Below are positions 32,140 to 44,600 of a stretch of DNA of 64,000 nt, piece after piece (within the stretch, counting starts at the first letter, position 1; each line of letters begins with the position of its first letter). The notes under the pieces are model-generated. The model worked only from the letters and a program-made list of their open reading frames with translations. It made no database searches and had not been told where the DNA came from. Source of the DNA: Triglochin maritima (lineage: Eukaryota; Streptophyta; Magnoliopsida; Alismatales; Juncaginaceae); assembly GCA_963682175.1 (NCBI GenBank), contig OY821791.1, forward strand, positions 25,781,826 to 25,845,825, in the 5' to 3' direction. Position numbers and translations under genes: made by a program.

Positions 32140-33716
32140 AATACCCCCACAACTAAGTTTTTCTTAGACCCGAGCAAAACAAAGAAAGAGAAAAACAAAC
32201 GAGAAACAAGAAATCCTAACTCACTTTCGTAGGAATCACGATTGCACTTAGCACGTGCAACAAGCCGTTAAACATCCTTGTTGCCAAGGAGGAGGAGTGT
32301 TGTCTCCTGAGGGTTTTCAGCGGATATACCCACAAAATCCGAACAAGATGCATTATTCAATCTAGACACTCGACTCGTTGGACAAATTTTGTCGATCAAT
32401 GGACACGGTAATCCTACGGGCCGACTCTATAAAGGTAATCAATCCACACACCTAGCCTAAGGAACCATTCGTCCAAGTTAAATAAGGAATTAAGTGAAAG
32501 ACATGGACAACCTCACATCCTCAAGTGATATAAAGTGTAAAGTCCGTTATGGTTCTTATTTGCATTACCTCCTTTTTTTCTTTTTGTTTCTTTTCTCATT
32601 ATTTTCTTCTTCTTTTCTTTTTATTAGTTGGAGCTTCATTCTCCGAGGGTCAGGTTTCGTGCATCATTGCCCATGAGGACTTACACTATCACGTACACAT
32701 TTCCCCAAATCTCAACATAGGGCAATCCCCTACCACCCGTGTCACAAGAGTTCGGTCGGCGCATCCCAAGTCAGATGACTCGAAAGCACCAGGCACAAAG
32801 TCCCCTCAGACCTACTTTCCCGAGTGATAGGAGTCGTGCGAGAAGAGAGAACACCTACTCACTTATTTGTTATCTACACATGAACCAAAACCCCTACACT
32901 TAATGTCTCACAACAATATTTAAAGGGTCCTTGACTACAACAAACTTCCTTAAGTTAACAGACACGAATTATTGACTCACTAGGTTTAGGGTGGACTTCT
33001 TTAAATGTTTGAGCACTAAAACCCTATGATTACTCACCCCAAGGGAAAACTGAGGTGCATCCTAATGACTCGACAAATCCTAAATCCACTGTACTAGATA
33101 TCCTAATGCATCAAGTTCAAGACAATTTTGGGAGCTTTCTTTTAACTTTGCCTCTCAACGGTTTTGCACATGCTAAACACACGCAAAACCTACAAAAACA
33201 TTTTCTTTCGCAAACACATGAAGATTTTGAAAGAAATGTGAAAATTTTAAAGCACTAGGCAAGCAAAAGAAGACAAGTCACTCAAGGATAATGGCAAGCA
33301 GATATATCAATGTTGAATGCAACACACTAACATGACCCTAACAATACACAAAAAAGAAAACAAAATCAAAGGAAAAGACTCAACTATGTACACACGTAAA
33401 ACACCCCCCACACCTACTTCATGCATTGTCCTCAATGAATGTGAGCATGATACTACATGGATTTCTGCATGAAAAAGGGAAGATCTCACCAACGTGAAGT
33501 ACAAAGGGAAGTTCATGGCTATGTTGATGGACACAACCCAAATTCCCTCTAAACCTGTGAGATGCTAAAGAAAGGATACAAATACGTGAAAGAAATGGGC
33601 CTAAATACTCAAGGGTTGGAGCCCACAACAATCCATGCTCACTGAAGGAGTCCTCTTTTCTTCTTTTTTTCTTTTTTTCAAATTTAACTTTTATACAAAC
33701 ATGAAAGTTCAACCAC
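32140..33716 (-). repeat. 3' region of element M
   Basis: Inverted counterpart of the E1 and Q 3' regions: PPT complement ATACCCCCACAAC at 32140-32154, CCGAGCAAAACAAAG near 32172, CACACCCCCC-type G-run complement near 33402-33414, and pyrimidine-rich tract 33654-33680. No supported ORF. There is no env-like gene. Confidence 0.82.
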
Positions 33717-35757
33717 TCATGCAGGAGAATGAATGGTTGAGTGCGAGAGAGGTTCATGAAGAAACATGACCTCCTCGACTTCGGTTGGTGCCCCCTCCAA
33801 GTAGGGTTTGAGGTGTTGTCCATTAACTTTGAACACGTCCCCATTCCCTGGGTTCAAGATGTTAACCGCTCCATGAGGATATACAGTTTGGACAATAAAG
33901 TGGTCGGACCAGCGACTGTGGAGCTTACCCGCAAACAGATGAAGCCGGGAATTGTAGAGCAACACCTTCTGCCCGGTCGTAAACACCTTTCGTATAATCA
34001 TGCGATCGTGGAACTTCTTGGCTCGGGACTTATGAATTTTGGCATTCTCGTACGCATCATTGCGTAGCTTTTCCAATTCCACTATGTTGAGCTTACGTTG
34101 TACTCCTGCTTGATCAAGATCCACATTCAGGTTCTTGATCGCCCCGAAAGCACGATGCTCAAGCTCGACGGGTAGGTGGCAAGCCTTGCCCTACAATACC
34201 CGTTATGGGGACATACCCAAATTGGTCTTGTACGCGGTGCGGAAAGCCCACAACGCGTCATTCAACTTTGTTGACCAATCCATCCTCGAGGAATTAACCG
34301 TCTTCTCAAGAATTTACTTTAATTGACGGTTAGAGACTTCGACGTGCCCACTAGTTTGCGGCTGGTATGGGGTCGCAAGCTTGTGGATGATTGAATATTT
34401 CCTCATAAGCGCTTCAAAGGAGTGATTGTAGAAGTGGGTACCCCTATCGCTGATTATGGTATGAGGAGTACCAAATAACGCAAAAATGTCCCTTAAGAAT
34501 TTGGTGATCACCTTGTTGTCATTGGTCTTTGTGGGTATAGCCTCAATCCACTTAGACACATAGTCAACGGACATCAGAATGTAAACATTCCCGAACAAGT
34601 TCGGGAAGGGACCCATAAAGTCGATGCCCCACACATCGAAGATGTCGACAACAAGGACATTTTGCAAAGGCATCATGTCACGTCGACCAATCCTGCCAAG
34701 GCGCTGACACCTATCACATTGCTTACAATAGTCGTAAGCATCCTTGAAAAGAGAAGGCCAGTAGAATCCAGATTGGAGCACCGTGGCGGCAGTTTTCTTT
34801 GCTCCAAAGTGTCCTCCACATGCCTTAGGGTGGCAGCAATGGAGCACACTTTGGAACTCGGTATCTGGGACGCACCGCCTGAAAATTTGGTCAGAGCAGT
34901 ATTTGAATAGGTAGGGGTCGTCCCAGTGAAAGAATCTGACATAAGATCTAAATTTGGTTTCGTCAGATTTTGACCAACCCATAGGAAGTTGCTTGGTCAC
35001 GAGGTAGTTCACGATGTCGGCAAACCAAGGGTTATCTTCGATCGTGAACAACTGCTCGTTAGGAAATTTGTCATCAATAATTTGGTCCTGTAGGTTGGTC
35101 GTCTCTAGACGAGACAGGTGGTCTGCTACAACATTTTCACACCCTTTTTTGTCCCGAATCGCGAGATCGATTCTTGTAACAACAAGATCCATCTCAAGAG
35201 TCGGAATTTTGCATCTTTCTTCGCCATGAGGTGCTTGATGGTTGTGTGATCAGAATAGATAATCACGTGGGAGCCAATGAAGTACGACCGGAATTTCTCC
35301 AAAGCAAATATGATCGCTAAGAATTCCTACTCGGTCACAGTGTAGTTCAATTGGACATCATTGAGTGTTCTACTGGCATAGTAGATCACATGAGGAAATT
35401 TGTCCAATCGCTGCCCAAGCATTGCTCCCACAGCGAAGTCAAATGCATCACACATTAACTCAAAGGGTTCAGTCCACACCGGTGCCTTAATAATGGGAGC
35501 TGAAGTCAATTCTTTCTTCAAGGTCAAAAAGGCGTGGTGGCAATCCGGTGTGAACTCAAAAATGGCATCCTTAGCCAACAAGGCGGTCAAAGGTCGAAAC
35601 TTTTGCTAAAATCCCGAATGAACCACCGATAGAATCCAGCATGCCCCAAAAAGTCATGGATATCCTTCACATTATGTAGCAGTGGGAGATTAGCAGTAAG
35701 ACCCACTTTGGCGGTATCAACCTCAATTCCCTTACTTGAGACCACATGTACAAGTAC
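33717..35757 (-). pseudogene. Element M pol, part 3: end of RT, RNase H, integrase
   Basis: From right to left: end of RT (GFYRWFIRDFSK region near 35610-35640), RNase H (ELMCDAFDFAVGAMLGQ near 35410-35460, where the usual DAS is DAF), and integrase from [16 protein letters not shown] near 34790-34830 through [12 protein letters not shown] (near 34610-34640), ISDRGTHF and the C-terminus ([20 protein letters not shown] near 33785-33850). Open pieces are 34314-35192 and 33717-34124. Stops and frameshifts near 34130-34310 and 35190-35330 break it. Confidence 0.9.
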
Positions 35758-38572
35758 TGTAAGACCCGCTCTCCTGCTATATTATTGATAAGTCCACTCT
35801 CCTCGGTTATGCATAATTTGGTTCTTATATTATCTAATTGTGCTTGTGGTATGCTTGTATGCTTATTTTTAATCGGGTCCCTTGTCGGTGAATCGAGTGT
35901 GACTCACCGGGCGAATACGCATTTGCTGGCTTGATCGACTCAATCCGATCCGAGGGGGTGAATGGTGCGAGTTTGGGCTGAGCCCATGTTGAGGTGGTGT
36001 GGAATTGGAAGGGTTGTGTTTGGTGTTTGCATGCACATTATTTCGTGGCTTTTGGATGCCTTTGGAATGGTGTCATTTTGGCATGCCTTGATGTGACTTG
36101 AATAGCCATGAAGGCTATAGAAGTTGGAGGGTTGTTTGCAAACAAAACCCCCTCAACCCAAGCCATCCCTATCCTCTCACTCCCTCACCCACGAAATTCA
36201 GACCCTCTCCATCTCCCTCTCCGGCGTGCTAGTGGCTGGAGCTCCGACGGGTCAAGTGGAGCACGCTAGAGTGCATCTTTTGGGAGCAACTAGACGAAGA
36301 TCTGGGTGGGCTGATGTCCGGTGATCTCGAGCAAAGCTTTTCATGAATTCAGGTATGCTCCTGACCCTTGAAGAGTTTTGTGGGAGGAGGTGTGGCTGGA
36401 GGGCCAGCCAGCACCAAGTTGGTGGTTGGTGCAATCGGTTGCACTATCAACCGAGTTCCCTTCTAGCGTGTGCATGGAGCATGCGCTAGATAGGGTTGAC
36501 TGTGGGACAGCCAGAGGGACCGGGGCTCCGGCAAGCTCTGGTAATGTCCGACCAGGAGTGATGAGGTTTCTTCTGGGCTGAGTTTTGGGGTGGACACGGA
36601 TCTGGTTGGGTGTGGCTGGTGCACACAAAATCCGACTAGGATTTGTCTTCAACCCTCTTGACTCTTTGTTTGGATTGGCTTGCTGGTCCAGCCCTTATAG
36701 ACGGTGGCAGGGGCCAGGAAAAGGTGTGGAACAACCCTAGGGAGGCTAAGTGTGAGGGGGATCTGGATGGGCTAGCTCGGTCTGAGCAGGGTGCGCTTGA
36801 ATGGGCTAGCCATGCGGTTAGTGCACCATGTGCATCAGCTTGCTCGGTTGTTGGGCTGAGCTGCTTGGATGGATCTCTACTGACCCTCTCCCACCACAGA
36901 CCGCCTGAGAGGGATACTCTAAGCACGTGGCTTGGAGTGGTCAGGGGCTCATGCATCTGGTTGTGAGTAGATTGAACTTGTTAGCTTGCCTATTGCAAGT
37001 TATCGTGTTCTATGTGTTGAATGTGTTTTACTATATATGACTTGTTGTGTTTCAGTAGAAATTATAATGTGGTTATATCATCTGTTGTGTGTGTATTCCT
37101 GATGTTGTGTTCATGCATGCACTTATGAATGTAAACGAGCTCTTCCATATCATGTGTTGATTGTGTCATATTCTAAAGCAACATATTAACCCGTTGCACG
37201 CATGTATGCTAGTTTAGAGATCTATATTGTCTACTGATATTTATGCATGTTCCAACATGATTATACTACTGATATACATGTAATACATACCCATATAAAC
37301 TCTCATCATGCTCTGAGATTTCAGTTATCATCACATATACACTCTGAAATTAAGGATGCATACTATCGATTATTGTGGAGTTTGATTTTGATATATCTAG
37401 CTGGAATGCATCATCCTATTGCATCTTTCAGGTCTATATGTTACTGAAGTGAAGTGTTATGATATGGTTATGTATGACCCTTAGGATATCAGACCTTATA
37501 ACATCCTTATCATACCCCGTAGATGACACTATTAGCTATTATCTTGATTTGCCGATCCAGTTATGATTGCTTGTTGTTGTGAGTTTCGTTTGATTACTGA
37601 TTGGGATGTTCTGATTTTGATTTGTTTGGGGGCTGTTAGGAGGGTATCCGGATACCTTTCCTTGAGCTCATTCCACACACTATAGATGCATTAGATTTTA
37701 GATGCTTAAGTAGCTTGCATTGCATTTAATCTGATTAATAATTTTGGGCACGTTCTGTTTTCTGGGCCGACGGGCCACGAGTGGGTCCTCTAGCTCCAGA
37801 GGCCATTCGCATAAGACCTTCACGTTGGGAGTCCAGGTGTAAGATAAATCCTGGGCAGGCGCGCTGTCATTCTGTCTCAGGGTAGGTGCTCCCAAGTTCG
37901 TTATGGCACCATATAGGTCACTTGCCACGAATTGGGACACTTATCCGGCGCACCGCTTTGTGCCGAGCGGTGGGTCACTGTCGAGTGGCCACCTTTGACC
38001 AGCAAGGATGGTGTTCTAGTTCCTTTCGAGGAATGGTTTGGGCGCGCCTGACTGGCATGACTTATGGAGTCATAGCCTTCTGTTGCATTATGTGCTTTTC
38101 TGTTTCTCTTTCGGATGCTTTTGTCATAGATAGATTGCATGCACTCTTCCATATAACTCTGATTGGGCCAGGGGCATACTGGGTTTTCTATATAGAAAAC
38201 TCACGCATATGTTGATGCAGTGCTTGCAGGTACTTAGATTCCTACAGGGTAGACTGGACGAGTAGTCGAAGATTCTGTACACGAGGGACACATCGACCAG
38301 ATTCTTCAGTTTGTCTTTTGCTTCAGCATTATTTATGATGTATCTCCCTTTTGAACTCGATGTAATGTATTTGACCTTGTTACCATATATGGATAATCTC
38401 TCACTTTTCAGTTATGTTTTATGTTAGTCTATCCATGTATGATCTCTCTACGTATTTGTCGAGTCGTTGTTTGGTCTGTCTTTTGTAACTCCTTCGGTCG
38501 TCACGGAGGTCTCTGATCGCGACACTTGTAGTCTTTCCCAGTGTGCGTACCCACGAGATCGGTGGGGTTACA
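35758..38572. repeat. Solo LTR, 2.8 kb, chromovirus (Tekay/Del)-like, inserted in M
   Basis: The insert starts TGTAAGACCCGC and ends GGTGGGGTTACA and splits the RT gene of M between HFMVK and the next motif. Flanks are AGTAC (35753-35757) and TGTAC (38573-38577). Comparison with the same gene in Q suggests the original duplication was AGTAC, with one later change. There is no PBS, gag or second LTR, so it is a single LTR left by recombination. The TGTAA...TTACA ends resemble the chromovirus LTRs at 39600 (TGTAATAACC...GTTACA). Open frames inside (for example 36643-36966) look like chance. Strand cannot be fixed, though the TGTAAGACCC end fits plus orientation. Confidence 0.78.
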
Positions 38573-39599
38573 TGTACAATCCTTCACTTCACCATGAAGT
38601 GACATTTCTCCCAATTGAGAGCGAGGTTCTTCTCACGGCATCGCTTGAGGACAAGGCTCAAGTGACGAAGGCACTCATCAAAGCAAGCGCCAAATATGGA
38701 AAAGTCGCCCATGAAAATATCAAGGAAACGTTCTACCATATCGCAGAAGATGCTGATCATACACCTTTGAAACGTTGCTGGTGCATTACATAACCCAAAG
38801 GGCATGCGACGGTAGGCAAACGTGCCAAAGGGACAAGTAAATGTGGTTTTCTCTTGATCCTCGGGGGTGATGGGAATTTGGTTGTAACCGGAGTATCCAT
38901 CAAGAAAACAATAATACTCATGTCCGGCCAACCTTTCCAACATTTGATCAATGAATGGCAACGGGAAGTGATCTTTCCGCGTTGCCGCATTGAGCTTGCG
39001 ATAATCAACGCAAACTCGCCAGCCAGTTTGCAGGCGTGTCGGGATAAGCTCATTATGCTCATTCTCCACAACTGTCACGCCTGACTTCTTGGGAACCACA
39101 TGGACATGACTCACCCACGAACTAGCAGAGATAGGATAGATTATGCCATGATCCAAGCACTTAAGAACCTCCTTTCGGACGACTTCTTTCAGTACAAGAT
39201 TCAATCTTCGTTGTGGGTCCCTGCGGGGCCTATAATCCTCTTCCATGTGGATCCGATGCTGAACAATACCAGGGCTAATTCCCTTGATATCCTTCAAGGA
39301 CCACCCGATTGCCTCTTTGTTTTCAAAGAATACTCATTTGAGGGCAACCTCTTGATCTTGTGCAAGATCAGAAGCAATAATGAGTGGCAATGTCTCATTA
39401 TCCCCTAAAAATATGTACTTTAGGTTATCGGGGAGCGATTTAAGCTCGACCAGAGGTGGGTGTTTGTCAGATTCAGAGTTACTTTCAAGTGGCTCAAGGG
39501 CCACGAGGTAAGAGGAGCAAGCACCAAGATGTACCTCCTCGTCCAGTGATACGCTGACGGATTCCTCAAGATCCTCTTCACTCGCAACCTAGTCATTAG
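38573..39599 (-). pseudogene. Element M pol, part 2: reverse transcriptase
   Basis: An open stretch (39297-38584) covers RT from MKDIKGISPGIVQHRI through [31 protein letters not shown] and [12 protein letters not shown] to LNWEKCHFM. The catalytic motif reads FMGD instead of FMDD (Gly codon at 38707-38709 on the plus strand), which should abolish polymerase activity. Upstream (39300-39599) is the linker after protease with frameshifts. The solo LTR cuts it on the left and the chromovirus on the right. Confidence 0.9.
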
Positions 39600-41538
39600 T
39601 GTAATAACCTAAACTAAACATCTTAATTAACTAAACCTAAATCTAATTAACCCTAATTAATCCTGCATGGAGAGCATGAGGTGTTGAGAGGTGAGAGAGA
39701 GTGTTGGCTGGTTATTATTGGTAAGGTTGTAGGTGGATGGTGATTGGAGGATGGGGAGGTGAGATAAGATTAGGTTTTAGTATAAATAGGGATGTGAGGA
39801 TTAGCTGAAAACGTTTTCTTCATCATTTGCTGATCAACAGAGAGTGAGAGAGATATTCGGAGAAGAAGAAGAAGAAGAAGAAGAAGAAGAAAGGAAAGAG
39901 AAGAGAAGAAGTTGACAAAGCTCGGGAGGCTTCTTCAACCGTCAAAAAGGTATGCCAAATCTTCAATATAACTCACTTGTGCCTTGTGAGTGTTGGGGAT
40001 CGACGTTGGTGTCGAATTCCCCGTCGGAATTCAACCAATTCAGAGGTTGAAGACGACGATCGGTCGACCGGTGCCTGTGGGCAGTCGACCGATCCTATTA
40101 TTATATTGTTATTTACCCGCGAACGGTCGAACGATGTCGTTAGACGGTCGACCGTTATGCCAGATTGTGCGGGAAAAAGGGGATTATACTGTTATCGGTC
40201 AAACGGGACCACTTAGCCGGTCGACCGAATAACGATGAGAATGGGTCGGTTGGGGATTTTGACTTATTAAACGGTCGAACGTCCTTACCTTGTTCGACCG
40301 ATCCATTCGATGCTAAGTCGGTTGGGAGCTTTGACCATCAAAACGGTCGACCGCTCTTTAACTCTCGGTCGACCGACTGAGCATTTAATTAAGCGGTAGA
40401 GTGCTTGTGTTGATTCGGTCGAACTGTATTTCAGTTCCGGTCGACCGAACGAGACTTGGGCAAAATATTGAAAGTCCTGTTATCGGTCGAACGGCCCCTT
40501 GGTTCGACCGGTCGGATATATATATTATATAAAATGGTATAGCGTAGACCTTCCAAACGGTCGACCGCTAGATGACTTTTGTTCGACCGATTGGTCGGTA
40601 ATTCGGTTGGCGTGGTTCGACCGGTAGATTTGTTTGTACAGTACTGTGTACTGTGTGGGGGACCGGTCGACCGGTGTGCTTGTAGCGGTCGACCGATCTA
40701 CCGCAGGTTGGTGGATTTATCCACACGCGATCCGTCGATGTCAGGTCGACTACCGGCTCCGAGGCGACGGTTGATTACCGGCTTTGAGAGCTACGGATTT
40801 CACCTTCGACGAAGGCGTATTATTGTTGTACCTTTTTCCTCTCTTACCGAGCGGGGTGTGAGGGATGTGTACCGTAAACCTTGGGCAGTTTGCGAGGGTT
40901 TAGCGGTAGGCCGAGGATGTTCCGGCAGGGTGCGCGCTAGGCGACTCTTGGGGGAGCAGTGGCTGTCGTCTGACCCGAGTTGTGTATTCGGCGGGCTGAC
41001 TCGCTCCTTGGGTGCGGCGTGTACCAGGGGTTCCTTCCTGCACGATTTGGGGAGCAGTGGTGTCGACTGACCCTTGTGAGGCAGCGGTGGACTGACTTGA
41101 CCCTAGTGGCAGGAGTGGTTCAGTGCCGCGGAGGCGGTGAGGGCATTATTGTGGGCCCGAGGCGGATGATCATGTGCATAGCATTGCATTGTCTTTAATT
41201 CCTTTTTATATTTTAGGAGGTTTGGTATACGGGGTTCCTTCAGGGAACTCAGGCATGTTTGTTGTTTGCATTTCAGGTAGCGAGCAGGGTTAGAGTTTGA
41301 GGTGGTGACCGAGGACGGTGCCCCCGAGATCAGATCCTGTAGTTGTCAGTCTCTTTCTTTTGAGGTGATTACATATTGTATAGCTTTTGTCGTAATCACA
41401 GTCAGTCTGTATATTTGACTTCCACGTGGATCATATTTATATTATATATGTTGGTTTGTTTCACGTGACGTGCCCAGTGTTGACCGTTGACGGTCTTTAT
41501 TATTGTTTAAATTTTCCGCTGTTTTCGGGTACGTTACA
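39600..41538 (+). repeat. 5' LTR of the chromovirus
   Basis: TGTAATAACC...ACGTTACA, 1939 bp. TATAAATA is at 39781-39788, so R starts near 39812. A (GAA)n microsatellite lies near 39862-39891. The array of GGTCGACC palindromes (40061-40705) falls in the transcribed part. A 163-codon frame in the LTR (40579-41070), repeated in the other LTR, is not considered a gene. Confidence 0.95.
40061..40705. repeat. Array of GGTCGACC palindromes in the chromovirus LTR
   Basis: Within about 645 bases I count nine exact GGTCGACC cores (usually CGGTCGACCG), near 40062, 40146, 40218, 40345, 40367, 40439, 40558, 40663 and 40685. About ten more sites are one or two bases off (GGTCGAACG, GTTCGACCG, AGTCGACCG). 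Spacing is irregular, about 20-70 bases. The 3' LTR has the same array at 46630-47274. Confidence 0.9.
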
Positions 41539-41541
41539 ATT

Positions 41542-41553
41542 TGGTATCAGAGC
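41542..41553 (+). other. Primer-binding site for tRNA-iMet (chromovirus)
   Basis: TGGTATCAGAGC, complementary to the 3' end of initiator tRNA-Met, lies three bases after the LTR end. It is the usual primer of Tekay and most chromoviruses. Confidence 0.95.
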
Positions 41554-41661
41554 GTTGATCTCGGCGTACTTGTCCAAAGAAACCACCTTTGAGTTAGGAG
41601 TTAGGTCTAGAGGATCATGCATGCACAGATTATATTGATATTGTCTTGTTTCCTTTGGCAG

Positions 41662-44600
41662 ATGCCTCCTAGACGGGGGAAGGCGGTTGCCCATACTCGC
41701 GGTGAGAGTGAGACTGCGAGGGATGAGGCTTGGGAGGATGAGCGTCGGACGTTGTTCGATACGGTCGGACGTCTGACAGAGATGCTACAGCAGCAGACAG
41801 CACAGACTGGGCAGACGGGGACTGGTGCTATGCATGACCGGTTTATGCGCCAGCATCCGCCTACCTTTCTGGGGCAGTACGACGCAGAGGCTGCGGAGGA
41901 GTGGATCTTCACGATGCAGAAGATCTTCAGTGCTATTGGTTGTCCTCCAGAGGCGAGAGTGGGCCTGGCTACTTATGTTTTGGGCGGTGCTGCGTCCAAC
42001 TGGTGGAGGTCCACATCTGCAGTGGTGTTTGCGGACAGAGATGATATAGCCTGGGAGGAGTTCGTTGGCGAGTTCAACGAGCAGTATTTTCCGCAGCATG
42101 TCCAGGATCAGAAGAGGGAGGAGTTTCTGAGTCTTCAGCAGGGAGACATGACCCTAGCAGGCTACATCGGGAAGTTCAACGCCCTTGAGCGTTACTGTCC
42201 CGAGATGTATGTTACACAGGAGCAGAGGGCAGGGAAGTTCGTCCGAGGGCTCCGGAAGCAGCTGAGGACGAAGGTGCTGACACACATGCCGAGCACGTTG
42301 GCCGATGCAGTGAAGAGTGCCTCTGTTCTTGATCGTGACTACAGGGAGAACTACCAGGATGAGAGAAGGCCATCGGGTAGATTCTCTGGGCGGCCAGGAG
42401 GTCAGACTGGAGGGAATCCGGGCAAGAGGCCCCGATACGAGGGAGCAGGAGTTGCAGTACCACGACCAGAGCCTTGTGGTACTTGTGGGAGGTTTCACTC
42501 CGGGCCGTGCTTCACCCCCGGAGCATGTCATGGGTGTGGCCAGCTGGGTCACTTTATCAGGAGCTGTCCGAGCCGAGGAGCTGGGCCGAGCAGACCACCG
42601 GGTTTACCCGCACCAGGCAGAGGAGGAGGCGGAGGTAGACCACCTTTCAGACCCCAGCAGGGGCAGCGCACTGGCAGAGTTTTCACCATCCAGGCAGAGG
42701 AGGCTCGGGATGGAGGCGCTGTCGTGGAAGGTACACTTCTTGTCGCAGGTTCAGTAGCTAGGGTGTTATTTGATTGTGGCGCGACACACTCGTTCATCTC
42801 AGAGCGATTTGCGGGAGTGTTGGGCTGTACCCTTGCGATGTTGACTGCCACTTTGGAGGTCAGCACACCCCTGGGTCTGGTGGGCACTGTGGGGAGATTT
42901 GTCCCCGGCGCCACGGTTGTTTCGGGAGATCAGGAGTTTCCGGCAGACCTTGTCTTGCTACCGATGGAGGACTTTGATGTCATACTTGGGATGGATTGGC
43001 TGTCCCAATATGATGTTCGAGTCTTGTGCCGTGAGAAGAAGATTTTGATCCCGAGGAAGGGTTTGCCTGATATTCTGATTAGAGGGATCAGAAGCAGAGG
43101 GGGTCGCATTATTGTATCTGCTGTGAGAGCTCAGAGACTGTTACAGCAGGGATGTGCAGCTTTTCTGGCGACGCTTGTGGTTGCGGAGGCAGAGTCCCAG
43201 AGGCTAGAGGACATTGAGGTGGTGCAGGAGTTCGCGGATGTTTTTCCAGCGGAGATTCCAGGTTTACCACCACACCGAGAGTTGGAGTTCGGCATTGAGT
43301 TGGTAGCTGGCACTACACCACAGTCGAAGGCTCCATACCGGATGGCACCTGCTGAGTTGACAGAGTTGAAGAAGCAGTTGCAGGAGTTGATGAACTCTGG
43401 ATTTATCAGACCGAGCGTCTCGCCTTGGGGTGCACCAGTTTTGTTTGTGAAGAAGAAGGACGGATCCTTGAGGATGTGCATAGACTACAGGATGCTGAAC
43501 CAGGTGACGGTGAAGAATAGGTATCCCTTACCTAGGATTGAGGACCTCTTTGACCAGCTGCAGTCAGCGAAGGTTTTCTCGAAGATTGACCTGCGTTCAG
43601 GATATCACCAGTTGAGGATCCGAGATGAGGACATCCAGAAGACAGCCTTCAGGACGAGATATGGACACTATGAGTTCTTGGTGATGCCATTTGGATTGAC
43701 GAATGCTCCGGCAGCGTTCATGGATCTGATGCACCGGACATTCAGGCAGTACATTGATATATTTGTGATTGTCTTCGTGGATGACATCTTGATCTATTCA
43801 CCAGATGTGGAGCAGCACAGAGAGCATCTGAGGATTGTACTCAGCATCTTGAGGACTCAGCAGTTATATGCTAAGTTCTCAAAGTGCGAGTTTTGGTTGG
43901 ACAGAGTGGCATTCCTCGGACACATTGTATCGGCAGAGGGGATATCAGTGGATCCGGCGAAGGTAGAGGCGGTGACACAGTGGAGGACCCCTACGAGCGT
44001 GACAGAGATTAGGAGCTTTGTTGGACTGGCGGGTTATTACCGTCGCTTCATCAAAGACTTCTCGAGATTGGCAGCACCACTGACAGCTCTGACGCAGAAG
44101 GGAGTCACTTTTGTTTGGTCGCAGAAGTGCGAGGACAGCTTTCAGGAGCTGAAGAGACTGTTGACCACAGCACCAGTTTTATCATTGCCGAGTGGCACGG
44201 GTGGATTCGTGATTTATAGCGACGCTTCAGGTGTTGGCTTAGGATGTGTACTTATGCAGCACGGGAGGGTGATCGCATACGCATCCAGACAGCTGAAGGT
44301 CCATGAGAGGAATTACCCGACACATGATTTGGAGTTAGCAGCAGTGGTTCATGCACTGAAGACCTGGAGACACTATCTTTATGGCGAGCGGTTCGAGGTG
44401 TTTACAGATCATCAGAGTCTGAAGTACCTGTTCTCGCAGAAGGAGCTGAACATGAGGCAGCGCAGATGGCTTGAGTTCATTAAGGACTATGACTTCACTA
44501 TCTCTTACCATCCGGGGAAGGCGAACACGGTTGCAGACGCTTTGAGCCGGAAGGTGGAGGTATCAGTAGCAGGCCTATGCATTCAGGAGTGGAGACTGCT

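Noticed and set aside
32549..33258. Plus-strand ORFs in the M 3' region
   Set aside because: They recur antisense in E1 and Q 3' regions without frame conservation. Non-coding.
36643..36966. Overlapping ORFs on both strands in the solo LTR
   Set aside because: Opposed open frames of similar length in a GC-rich LTR, with no domain and no support.
40579..41070. 163-codon ORF in the chromovirus LTR, repeated at 47148-47639
   Set aside because: It lies in R/U5, has no recognised domain, and is identical in both LTRs only because the LTRs are.
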